From Phascolarctobacterium sp. ET69 (lineage in GTDB: Bacteria > Bacillota > Negativicutes > Acidaminococcales > Acidaminococcaceae), in the NCBI RefSeq assembly GCF_023336935.1, contig NZ_JAMBLR010000004.1, positions 57,907 through 121,906 on the forward strand: 64,000 bases of DNA, written 5' to 3'. Of this stretch, positions 1 to 6,217 are shown one piece after another. A program made the translations under genes and the position numbers. The notes under the pieces are model-generated. The model had not been told where the DNA came from, did no database searches, and was given only the letters and a program-made list of their open reading frames with translations. Within the stretch, counting starts at the first letter, position 1. Every line of letters begins with the position of its first letter.

Positions 1-1
1 C

Positions 2-115
2 TGCCTGTTCTTCTTCGGCGGCCTCGGCCTTATCGACCCGGGTCTGTATACCGACGTTGCCGGTGTTGTTTTAATGGCAATCGGCTATCTGTGGAGCCGT
101 AAAAACCCTAAATAA
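2..115 (+). CDS. C-terminal end of a membrane protein (partial, possibly TRAP-type permease)
   Basis: The only open frame reaching the left edge gives 37 residues, CLFFFGGLGLIDPG followed by a hydrophobic stretch and the basic end WSRKNPK, then TAA. It looks like a final transmembrane segment with a short positively charged cytoplasmic tail. The GLxLIDPGLYTDVAG pattern resembles the end of fused TRAP transporter permeases, but that is a similarity judgement from 37 residues only. A strong hairpin terminator follows 18 bp after the stop, so the gene ends its transcription unit here. The rest of the gene lies outside the window. Confidence 0.55.
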   Translation, partial: CLFFFGGLGLIDPGLYTDVAGVVLMAIGYLWSRKNPK

Positions 116-133
116 TTTAAAATAGTTTAATTT

Positions 134-165
134 AAAGCCCGTCATAATAAAATGGCGGGCTTTTG
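134..165 (+). terminator. Rho-independent terminator
   Basis: AAAGCCCGtCAT and ATGgCGGGCTTT form a long stem with an AT loop, followed by TTTT. It closes the upstream membrane-protein gene and separates it from the ppsA promoter. Confidence 0.85.
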
Positions 166-195
166 TAAAATGTTTGGAGAAATTTTTAAAACAGC

Positions 196-224
196 TTGAA
201 TATAATACACAAGTGTGATATAGT
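196..224 (+). promoter_or_regulatory. Predicted sigma-A promoter of ppsA
   Basis: TTGAAT (196-201), 17-bp spacer, TATAGT (219-224). The -10 box lies inside the perfect palindrome at 218-235. An additional small palindrome ACAC-AA-GTGT sits in the spacer (207-216). Confidence 0.65.
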
Positions 225-235
225 ATACACTATAT
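218..235. promoter_or_regulatory. Palindrome overlapping the ppsA -10 box (candidate operator)
   Basis: ATATAGT-ATAC-ACTATAT is an 18-bp inverted repeat with perfect 7-bp arms. It covers the -10 box and extends over the likely transcription start, a position from which a bound repressor would block initiation. The cognate factor is unknown. Confidence 0.5.
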
Positions 236-278
236 TAAGGGTGCAACCCTAAAAGTATATTACAAAGGAGTAACGGAC

Positions 279-2657
279 ATGAATAAGGAAAAAGAATTTC
301 TTCTCTGGTTCGAGCAAATGGAAAGAGGCGACGTTGCCATTGTAGGCGGCAAATCTTCCTCTCTTGGTGAAATGACATCTAAAACTGATGTACCTGTACC
401 GTATGGTTTTGCAACTACTGCATATGCTTATAGATATTTTATTGAAAAGAGCGGTCTGAAAGAAAAAATGCAGGCTATCCTGGCTGAACTTACCGACGTT
501 GAAAACAGCGCCCTGCTGCGCGACGTAAGCGCACGCCTGCGCGAAGCCATTATGGCAGAAGAAATGCCGGAAGATTTAAAAGCAGCCATTGCCGCAGCTT
601 ATGAAGAACTGGGCAAAAAAGTTGGCGAAGCTGAACCTTATGTTGCAGTACGCAGCAGCGCAACCGCAGAAGACCTGCCGGATGCCAGCTTTGCAGGCCA
701 GCAGGATACTTACCTTAACGTAAAAGGCGCAGAAAACATCATTGCGAAAGTTAAGGAATGCTATGCTTCCTGCTTTACCGACCGCGCCGTATACTACCGT
801 GAAAAACAGGGCTTCGACCATATCGAAGTAGCTCTCAGCGCAGTTATTCAAATGATGGTATTCAGCAAAGCCGCCGGCGTTATGTTTACCGTTAACGTTG
901 CTACCGGCGACGACAGCAACATCCTTATTGAAGCTGCATTCGGCCTTGGCGAATATGTTGTACAGGGTACCGTTACCCCGGATAACTACACCGTTTCCAA
1001 AGCAGAAAATAAAATTGTTGACCGCTGCGTAAACGAGCAGGATGTTATGCTTGTGCGCAAAGAAGGCGGCGACTGCGAAGAACTGCCCGTACCGGAAGCA
1101 GAACGCAATGTTCAGACCCTTACCGACGAACAGATTCTTGAACTTGCAGGCTATGCTAAAAAAATTGAAGCACATTATGGCTGCTATATGGATATGGAAT
1201 GGGGCATTGATTCCCGCAATGGCAAAATCTGGATTCTCCAGGCACGCCCTGAAACCGTATGGAGCCGCCGCAATAAAGAAAACAAACCTAAAGTTGAAGC
1301 AAAAGCAGCAGCTACCGACCGCAAGGTTATCGTTAAAGGCCTGCCCGCAAGCCCGGGTCTTGTATCCGGCCGCACTCACGTTATCCTCGACCCGTCCCAT
1401 ATCGACGAGTTCAAGGAAGGCGAAATCCTCGTAACCGAAATGACCGCTCCTGACTGGGTACCGGCTATGAAGAAAGCCAAAGCCATTGTAACCGACAGCG
1501 GCGGAATGACCTGCCACGCTTCCATTGTAAGCCGTGAACTTGGCATTCCGTGTATCGTAGGCACCAAGAGCCGCGGTGAAGCTGCAACCACTACCGTTCC
1601 CGACGGCATTGATGTAACCGTTGACGCAACCCATGGCGTTGTATATGAAGGCATTCTGGAAGAAAAGAAACCGGAAGCACAGGCTCAGGCTGCTGCTCCC
1701 GTTGCCGAATACTTCCCGCCGACCGGCACCAAAATTTACATGAACCTCGGTGACCCGGACCTTGCAGAAAAATATTCCGCACTGCCCTGCGACGGCATTG
1801 GCCTGATGCGCGAAGAATTTATCTGGACCACTTACATTCATGAACATCCGCTGTATCTTATTAAAACCGGCCATCCGGAAAAAGTTGTTGACCAGCTTGC
1901 CGAAGGCATCCGCCAGGTATGCCAGGCAATGGCTCCGCGTCCGGTAACTCTGCGCTTCAGCGATTTCAAATCCAGCGAATACCGCGATTTGAAGGGCGGC
2001 GACGAATTTGAGCCGTATGAACCTTCCGCACTTCTTGGCTGGCGCGGCGCTTCCCGTTACTATGACCCGAAATATGTAGAAGCATTCAAACTGGAATGCC
2101 AGGCAGTACGCAAAGTACGCGAAGAATTCGGCCTGAAAAACCTTAACGTAATGATTCCGTTCTGCCGCAACGTGGAAGAATGTGAAAAAGTTACCGCCAT
2201 TATGGCAGGCGAAGGCCTTGTACGCGGCAAAGACTTTAAAGTATGGCTGATGGCAGAAATTCCTTCCAATATTATTCTTGCCGACCAGTTCAACAAATAT
2301 GTTGACGGTTACTCCATCGGCTCTAACGACCTTACCATGCTGATTCTGGGCTGCGACCGTGACAATGACACCGTATCCCATATTTATGACGAACGCAATC
2401 TGGCAGTACGCCGTGCAATCCGCCACCTTATCGAAGTTGCACATAAAGACGGCAAAACCGTTTCCATCTGTGGCCAGGCACCGAGCGTATATCCTGAATT
2501 CTGCGAATTCCTCATTAAGAGCGGTATCGACAGCATGTCCGTAAACCCGGATACCGTTAAATTTACCAAAAAACTTGCCGCACAGCTTGAACAGCGCATT
2601 ATGCTGGATGCCCTTACCGGCAGAGGCCGCGTTGAAACCGAAAACCTTGACTGGTAA
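279..2657 (+). CDS. ppsA: Phosphoenolpyruvate synthase (pyruvate, water dikinase)
   Basis: Converts pyruvate + ATP + water to PEP + AMP + phosphate, the gluconeogenic entry from pyruvate in the cytoplasm. At 792 residues it has the usual length of bacterial PpsA. Domain order is N-terminal ATP-grasp/pyruvate-binding domain (about 1-340, with GGKSSSLGEM near residue 24 and VRSSATAEDLPDASFAGQQ near 125), the swivelling phosphohistidine domain (about 360-450, SGGMTCHAS with catalytic His413), and the C-terminal PEP-utilising TIM barrel (about 480-780, GSNDLTMLILG, and SICGQAPS with catalytic Cys731). AAAGGAG stands about 8 bases before the ATG. It is monocistronic, with its own promoter and a strong terminator. 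In a carboxylic-acid-fermenting anaerobe it would supply PEP when no sugar is available; that role is inferred. Pyruvate phosphate dikinase is less likely because that family is nearer 880 residues. Confidence 0.93.
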   Translation: MNKEKEFLLWFEQMERGDVAIVGGKSSSLGEMTSKTDVPVPYGFATTAYAYRYFIEKSGLKEKMQAILAELTDVENSALLRDVSARLREAIMAEEMPEDLKAAIAAAYEELGKKVGEAEPYVAVRSSATAEDLPDASFAGQQDTYLNVKGAENIIAKVKECYASCFTDRAVYYREKQGFDHIEVALSAVIQMMVFSKAAGVMFTVNVATGDDSNILIEAAFGLGEYVVQGTVTPDNYTVSKAENKIVDRCVNEQDVMLVRKEGGDCEELPVPEAERNVQTLTDEQILELAGYAKKIEAHYGCYMDMEWGIDSRNGKIWILQARPETVWSRRNKENKPKVEAKAAATDRKVIVKGLPASPGLVSGRTHVILDPSHIDEFKEGEILVTEMTAPDWVPAMKKAKAIVTDSGGMTCHASIVSRELGIPCIVGTKSRGEAATTTVPDGIDVTVDATHGVVYEGILEEKKPEAQAQAAAPVAEYFPPTGTKIYMNLGDPDLAEKYSALPCDGIGLMREEFIWTTYIHEHPLYLIKTGHPEKVVDQLAEGIRQVCQAMAPRPVTLRFSDFKSSEYRDLKGGDEFEPYEPSALLGWRGASRYYDPKYVEAFKLECQAVRKVREEFGLKNLNVMIPFCRNVEECEKVTAIMAGEGLVRGKDFKVWLMAEIPSNIILADQFNKYVDGYSIGSNDLTMLILGCDRDNDTVSHIYDERNLAVRRAIRHLIEVAHKDGKTVSICGQAPSVYPEFCEFLIKSGIDSMSVNPDTVKFTKKLAAQLEQRIMLDALTGRGRVETENLDW

Positions 2658-2686
2658 TTTTATCAATAAAGCGGTGTAATACCTGT

Positions 2687-2720
2687 AAACCCCGGAATTT
2701 AAAAGTTCCGGGGTTTATTT
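2687..2720 (+). terminator. Rho-independent terminator of ppsA
   Basis: AAACCCCGGAA and TTCCGGGGTTT form an 11-bp perfect stem around an 8-base loop, followed by a T-rich tract. Confidence 0.9.
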
Positions 2721-2721
2721 T

Positions 2722-2739
2722 TATACCCATACGGGAATG
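2722..2739. promoter_or_regulatory. Degenerate CsoR/RcnR-like palindrome, copy 1
   Basis: TATACCC-ATAC-GGGAATG. The left arm and centre are identical to copies 2 (3722-3739) and 3 (5883-5904), but the right arm departs at its end. It stands directly after the ppsA terminator, centred 87.5 bp upstream of the -35 box of the lipoprotein gene at 2913. This is 38 bp further than in the other two copies, so its function is less certain. Confidence 0.4.
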
Positions 2740-2817
2740 TAATATGTAATTCTAAAAGATAGAAAAAATAAAACGCATTAAAGTATTTATAAATATAAAA
2801 AACTTAATTAAATACAG

Positions 2818-2846
2818 TTGATTTTAGTATTTAACAGGTTTATAAT
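2818..2846 (+). promoter_or_regulatory. Predicted promoter of the amino-acid-binding lipoprotein gene
   Basis: TTGATT (2818-2823), 17-bp spacer, TATAAT (2841-2846). It predicts a leader of about 60 nucleotides containing the hairpin at 2872-2905. Confidence 0.65.
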
Positions 2847-2871
2847 AAAAGCATAACCGGATGCAAGGTTT

Positions 2872-2912
2872 ACACTCTCACAATTCTTACAGGTTGGGGG
2901 AGTGTTTTTTTT
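2872..2912 (+). promoter_or_regulatory. Leader hairpin with U tract abutting the start codon (attenuator or SD-sequestering element)
   Basis: ACACTCTC (2872-2879) pairs with GGGAGTGT (2898-2905), eight pairs with one U-G, followed by eight T residues running into ATG at 2913. The 3' arm contains the only plausible Shine-Dalgarno, GGGGGAG (2896-2902). The structure could therefore terminate transcription or hide the ribosome site. The leader at 24977-25009 has the same geometry. Confidence 0.55.
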
Positions 2913-3686
2913 ATGAAAAAATTACTGCTTGTTGTTATGAGCCTTGTGTGCATGCTTTTGATAGCAGCGTGCGCAGGGCAGAAAGAAGCTGGGGAGGAAG
3001 GTTCCCGGGTACTTAAAGTGGGGCTTGACGCCAACTTTCCGCCTTTTGAGTATTACCAGAAGGGCACGGATAATTTTACCGGGTTTGATGTTGAACTTAT
3101 GCGCGGCGTGGCTGCCAACATGGGTTACAGCGGGGTTGAATTTGTAAATACCGGCTTAAATGATTTAATAAACGGGCTTAACGGCAAGCGTTATGATGTA
3201 ATTGCCTCCGGTTTCAGCGTTACACCGGAAAGGCAGCAGGCGGTTGATTTTTCGGAAAGTTATTTGAATGACGGGTTCAGGATTGCTGTTGCTGCCGGAA
3301 ACGATTTTACGGCAGATAATATAAGCGCTTTAAAAGACAAGGTTGTAGCCGTAAAACATAACAGCTTTGCACTGGCAATGGTTAATGATTTTGGCGGCGC
3401 TGCCAAAGTTATTGAAACACCGAGCATAGAAGAAGCAATGGCCAAAGTAATTGGCGGCGAAGCCGATTGTGCCGTAATTTCCAAATCGGCCGGCAGCTTT
3501 TTTATAGCAAACGGTTATGCGGATAAAATTAAATTTGCCTCCGGCGATTTAAAAACAGATAATGTTGCTCTTGCCGTAAGAAAAGGTGACAAAGAATTTT
3601 TAAGCAAATTAAACGAAGGTTTGAGAAACTTTAGAAAATCACAGGAATTTGACCGTTTAAAGAAAACCTACTTTGGTGAATTTTAA
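2913..3686 (+). CDS. ABC transporter substrate-binding lipoprotein, amino-acid type (SBP_bac_3)
   Basis: A 257-residue extracytoplasmic solute-binding protein. The signal peptide ends in the lipobox IAAC (lipid-modified Cys near residue 20), so the mature protein is membrane-anchored in the periplasm. The family-3 signature follows: LKVGLDANFPPFEYY, then FDVELMRGVA, and YDVIASGFSVTPERQQAVDFSESY. These are typical of polar/basic amino-acid binders (GlnH/ArtJ/HisJ-like). No permease or ATPase gene adjoins it, so it is an orphan in this window and must work with a transporter encoded elsewhere. The substrate cannot be told from sequence. It has an unusual leader hairpin and a degenerate metal-operator-like palindrome further upstream. 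The start is fixed by the SD inside the hairpin and by the signal peptide. Confidence 0.85.
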   Translation: MKKLLLVVMSLVCMLLIAACAGQKEAGEEGSRVLKVGLDANFPPFEYYQKGTDNFTGFDVELMRGVAANMGYSGVEFVNTGLNDLINGLNGKRYDVIASGFSVTPERQQAVDFSESYLNDGFRIAVAAGNDFTADNISALKDKVVAVKHNSFALAMVNDFGGAAKVIETPSIEEAMAKVIGGEADCAVISKSAGSFFIANGYADKIKFASGDLKTDNVALAVRKGDKEFLSKLNEGLRNFRKSQEFDRLKKTYFGEF

Positions 3687-3721
3687 TGACTGCTGGTGTA
3701 TTAAATAAAAGGATAATGTTT

Positions 3722-3739
3722 TATACCCATACGGGTATA
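3722..3739. promoter_or_regulatory. CsoR/RcnR-like palindromic operator, copy 2
   Basis: TATACCC-ATAC-GGGTATA, perfect 7-bp arms around a 4-bp centre. Its centre (3730.5) is 49.5 bp upstream of the first base of the -35 box at 3780, exactly as for copy 3 and its promoter. G/C-tract palindromes flanked by TA are typical of CsoR/CstR/RcnR-family repressors; that assignment is by resemblance. Confidence 0.6.
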
Positions 3740-3779
3740 CGATATATAAAATTAAATAGTAAAATTTACTGATAGCGTA

Positions 3780-3808
3780 TTTACATTACTGAGAAGTAGT
3801 GCTAAAAT
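3780..3808 (+). promoter_or_regulatory. Predicted promoter of cobalamin riboswitch 1 / porin operon
   Basis: TTTACA (3780-3785), 17-bp spacer, TAAAAT (3803-3808). The end of the spacer, AGTGC, and the -10 are shared with the promoters of riboswitch 2 (5943-5971) and, less closely, riboswitch 3 (17350-17378). Confidence 0.65.
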
Positions 3809-3824
3809 ATAATCAAGTTAATAT

Positions 3825-3985
3825 TGTTGTGCAGCAATGTTAACCGGTGCAAAGCCGGTGCGGTCCCGCCGCTGTAAGGGCACGCCTGTTATGCAGGCAG
3901 GTTTTGGCTAAGCCCAAGCCAGCAGATTGCTGTACATAAGCATTTAGCTTAGCCTGCGGGAGACGGGTATGTATTGATAATTGCG
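3825..3985 (+). ncRNA. Cobalamin riboswitch 1
   Basis: It contains the conserved B12-box region (ACCGGTGCAAAGCCGGTGCGG and GTCCCGCCGCTGTAAG, about 3841-3880) and a 3' AAGCCAGCAG-type segment near 3915-3924. CAGCAAT (3832-3838) pairs with ATTGCTG (3926-3932) to close the core. A downstream motif CTGCGGGAGACGG (3954-3966) recurs after the other two aptamers as CTGCGNGNGACGG and probably belongs to the arm that makes the regulatory kissing contact. It senses a corrinoid and should lower expression of the downstream operon (4076 and porin 4527) when B12 is plentiful. Exact boundaries are approximate. Confidence 0.88.
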
Positions 3986-4013
3986 CATTAAGGCGTTAAT
4001 GTATCTTTGCATA

Positions 4014-4047
4014 AAAACCGTTTCCGAAAAACCGGGGACGGTTTTAA
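4014..4047 (+). terminator. Riboswitch 1 expression-platform terminator
   Basis: AAACCGT (4015-4021) pairs with ACGGTTT (4038-4044), followed by a T/A-rich stretch. Being between the aptamer and the first gene, it is the likely attenuator used when the aptamer is ligand-bound. Confidence 0.65.
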
Positions 4048-4075
4048 TTATTTATTCAGACAGGAGGAATTAAAA

Positions 4076-4435
4076 ATGGCAGAAGATTTTTTGGGCTATG
4101 GCGGAAGATTGGATGAAGAATTTGTTCATGCTGAAAACAAAAGCATAAAAACAGAACCTTTTGAAAAATTTGAGGTGCGTGCCGCGTTTGAAAAACCGGA
4201 GCTTTTGGACGGGCTTGTACGTTTAAAAACGGCAATGGGTGAAGCAGCCTTTGAAAAATACATTAATCCGCTGGAAAACATTAACATCAGCGGCAATTCG
4301 CTGTTAATACTTGCCGGTGCAGAAAAACTGCGTACTGCCCTTGTAAGCCGCTGGCTGCCGGTAATTAAGGCAGCGTTTAACGTAGTAAACGTACGCGTTG
4401 TAGGCGGAGGGCGCGGCGGCGTTGACGCTTATTAA
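4076..4435 (+). CDS. Small protein with a DnaA N-terminal-domain-like fold, under riboswitch control
   Basis: A 119-residue cytoplasmic protein of unknown function, starting at the ATG preceded by AGGAGG; the in-frame upstream extension would run through the terminator. Residues about 45-112 (a helix ending in FEKYINPLENI, then NSLLILAGAEKLRTAL, then SRWLPVIKAAF) match the pattern of the DnaA N-terminal domain, which mediates protein-protein contacts. None of the AAA+ or DNA-binding parts of DnaA are present. The first 45 residues are acidic and probably flexible. It lies between cobalamin riboswitch 1 and the SLH porin, so its expression should track corrinoid status. It ends Gly-rich (GGGRGGVDAY). 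The DnaA_N call is a pattern judgement and the functional link to the porin is inference. Confidence 0.75.
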   Translation: MAEDFLGYGGRLDEEFVHAENKSIKTEPFEKFEVRAAFEKPELLDGLVRLKTAMGEAAFEKYINPLENINISGNSLLILAGAEKLRTALVSRWLPVIKAAFNVVNVRVVGGGRGGVDAY

Positions 4436-4443
4436 GCAAACCG

Positions 4444-4502
4444 GCCGCAGCGGAAAGAGCGGGGAAGCCAGGAGACCTTACTGTTTTTGCTGCGGCTTTA
4501 TA
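4444..4502 (+). promoter_or_regulatory. Intercistronic hairpin containing a cobalamin-riboswitch 3'-box remnant
   Basis: GCCGCAG (4444-4450) pairs with CTGCGGC (4490-4496), followed by TTTAT. Inside lies AAGCCAGGAGACCT (4465-4478), which matches the general cobalamin riboswitch 3' consensus better than the three full riboswitches here do. No B12-box core precedes it, because the region upstream is coding. It is either a decayed second riboswitch or an attenuator that has kept a riboswitch-derived loop. Confidence 0.45.
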
Positions 4503-4526
4503 TAAATAAAAAATGGAGGAAAGCAA

Positions 4527-5765
4527 ATGAAAAAAACTTTACTTTTAGCAATGACGATAGCGATGGGAATTACCGCTTCCGCGTACGCGGCAAATCCGTT
4601 CAGCGATGTTCCGGCAGGGCACTGGGCTTATGACGCTGTAAACAAGCTGGCGGCAGAGGGCGTGGTAGAAGGTTACCCGGACGGCACTTACGGCGGCGAC
4701 AGGTTGATGACCCGCTATGAAATGGCGCAGATTGTAGCCAAAGCAATGGCGAAGGGTGCAAATGCAGACAGGCTTGCAGCAGAATTTGCCGGTGAGCTCG
4801 ACAGCCTTGGCGTGCGTGTAGCAAACTTGGAAAAGAAAAGCGATAATGTGCGCATTACAGGGCAAATCCGCTATGAATACGGCGACAGAAATGGCGATAT
4901 GCAGAAAACTAAAGGCAAAGTGGCACAGCACCGCCTGCGCAGCCGTATTTTTGTAAACGGCAATATTAATGAGGACTGGAGCTACACCGGGCGTTTTGAA
5001 AATAACCAGAGCCTTAAAAACAGCAGCGGTGACGATACCCTGAAATTCAATCAGGCTTATGTAAACGGTAAAATTGGCGGCGCAAAAGTAATTGCCGGTA
5101 AAACAGACCACTATGCAGGCAATGGTTTTATTTATGATGATACCGCCGAAAAAATTGAGCTGTCTTACGGGAAGGATGTAAAACTTACCGCTTATTACGG
5201 TATTCCCACCGATTATGGTTATGATAAAATGTGGGGTGCATCCGTTGGCGGCAAAGTTGGCAATTTAAGCCTTTCTGCCGGTTATGATAAATTTCAGGAT
5301 GCTTTAAATGAAATCCAAGGCTATGGGGTTCCTAACAGTGCAAAAACAGGTTCTGATAACGGCATATGGAATTTAAGCGCCAATTATAAATTCGGTGATT
5401 TTACTTTGGCGGCAACTTATCTTGATTCCGATATTGATTTAAGGGATAATTCCTCATATAAAGACGTTGACACCAACGGTTATGTTGTAGGCCTTAATTA
5501 CAAAGGTGCCGATAAAAACAAACCCGGCACATGGGGCCTGTTTGCCAATTACTATGACCAGGGCGCAGGTACTTTTGTGGCGCATACCATGTACCCGGGT
5601 GACTGGAGTTACTATGTAGACGAAGGCTTTAAAGGCTATATGGTCGGCGGCGGTGTAACCCTTGCCAAAAACATGGTTTACCAGCTGCATTACTATGACC
5701 TTGAAGGCAAGGAAAGCGGGCTGGATGACCAGGTTATCTGGAGCCGCCTGCAAATTATGTTTTAA
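4527..5765 (+). CDS. SLH-domain outer-membrane porin
   Basis: A 412-residue outer-membrane protein. A Sec signal peptide (MKKTLLLAMTIAMG...ASAYA) is followed by one SLH domain (about residues 24-75: FSDVPAGHWAYDAVNKLAAEG, YPDGTYGGDRLMTRYEMAQIV), then a short coiled coil (LDSLGVRVANLEKK, about 90-103). A beta-barrel follows, with alternating aromatic/polar strands ending in LQIMF; the terminal Phe is the usual BAM signal. In Negativicutes the SLH domain tethers such porins to polyaminated peptidoglycan. It lies downstream of cobalamin riboswitch 1 and the small 4076 gene, so it is a candidate outer-membrane channel for corrinoids, cobalt complexes or related solutes. That substrate is inferred only from regulation. 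RBS GGAGG stands 10 bases before ATG. Confidence 0.88.
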   Translation: MKKTLLLAMTIAMGITASAYAANPFSDVPAGHWAYDAVNKLAAEGVVEGYPDGTYGGDRLMTRYEMAQIVAKAMAKGANADRLAAEFAGELDSLGVRVANLEKKSDNVRITGQIRYEYGDRNGDMQKTKGKVAQHRLRSRIFVNGNINEDWSYTGRFENNQSLKNSSGDDTLKFNQAYVNGKIGGAKVIAGKTDHYAGNGFIYDDTAEKIELSYGKDVKLTAYYGIPTDYGYDKMWGASVGGKVGNLSLSAGYDKFQDALNEIQGYGVPNSAKTGSDNGIWNLSANYKFGDFTLAATYLDSDIDLRDNSSYKDVDTNGYVVGLNYKGADKNKPGTWGLFANYYDQGAGTFVAHTMYPGDWSYYVDEGFKGYMVGGGVTLAKNMVYQLHYYDLEGKESGLDDQVIWSRLQIMF

Positions 5766-5882
5766 TAAATTAAATTACCTGTACTGCCGGGTTAAGGCAT
5801 ACGCAGCATAAGCAAAATATTTGCGGACTGCTGCCAGATAAGCTTTATCCGCAAGGCGGTGCAGGTTTTGCACTTTTTGGGA

Positions 5883-5904
5883 GGTATACCCATACGGGTA
5901 TACC
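5883..5904. promoter_or_regulatory. CsoR/RcnR-like palindromic operator, copy 3
   Basis: GGTATACCC-ATAC-GGGTATACC, perfect 9-bp arms, the longest of the three copies. Its centre (5893.5) is 49.5 bp from the first base of the -35 box at 5943, the same spacing as copy 2. Confidence 0.65.
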
Positions 5905-5942
5905 GTATAAAATACTAATTAAAATTTTTAACAAAAAAATTA

Positions 5943-5971
5943 TTTACTTTATTAGTAATTAGTGCTAAAAT
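5943..5971 (+). promoter_or_regulatory. Predicted promoter of cobalamin riboswitch 2 / ABC transporter operon
   Basis: TTTACT (5943-5948), 17-bp spacer ending AGTGC, TAAAAT (5966-5971). It is nearly the same promoter as at 3780-3808. Confidence 0.65.
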
Positions 5972-5997
5972 TAAAACATGATAATTGAATAAACTGG

Positions 5998-6130
5998 TTA
6001 AAGGTGCCTTGTGGCTTAAAATGGAAACCCGGTGCAAAACCGGTACGGTCCCGCCGCTGTAAGCAGCTTTGCAAGTCAGCAGCCTGCCTTTAATGCTTTC
6101 CGGTGCTGCGTGTGACGGCATGGTAGCAAG
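5998..6130 (+). ncRNA. Cobalamin riboswitch 2
   Basis: P1 is TTAAAGG (5998-6004) with CCTTTAA (6087-6093). Inside are CCCGGTGCAAAACCGG and the B12-box CGGTCCCGCCGCTGTAAG, then AAGTCAGCAGCCTGCC (6073-6088). The shared post-aptamer motif CTGCGTGTGACGG is at 6106-6118. It controls the Nik/Dpp-type transporter that starts at 6218. Confidence 0.9.
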
Positions 6131-6157
6131 AGAATTAAAATAAACTTAAGCGTTTGT

Positions 6158-6202
6158 AAACTCCCTGCTGCCAAACTGAAACGGCAGGGAGTTTTATTTT
6201 GG
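6158..6202 (+). terminator. Riboswitch 2 expression-platform terminator
   Basis: ACTCCCTGC (6160-6168) pairs with GCAGGGAGT (6184-6192), followed by TTTATTTT. It lies between the aptamer and the first transporter gene. Confidence 0.8.
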
Positions 6203-6217
6203 TTATCAGGAGTTTTG

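Noticed and set aside
576..2666. Long open frame (696 codons) antisense to ppsA
   Set aside because: It mirrors the codon pattern of ppsA, has no ribosome site or family features, and is Phe/Asn/Cys-rich as shadow frames are. The sense frame has full catalytic motifs.
3722..3739. NikR-type operator
   Set aside because: NikR sites are GTATGA and TCATAC half-sites about 16 bp apart. The dyad here is compact with C3/G3 tracts, so a CsoR/RcnR-like assignment fits better.
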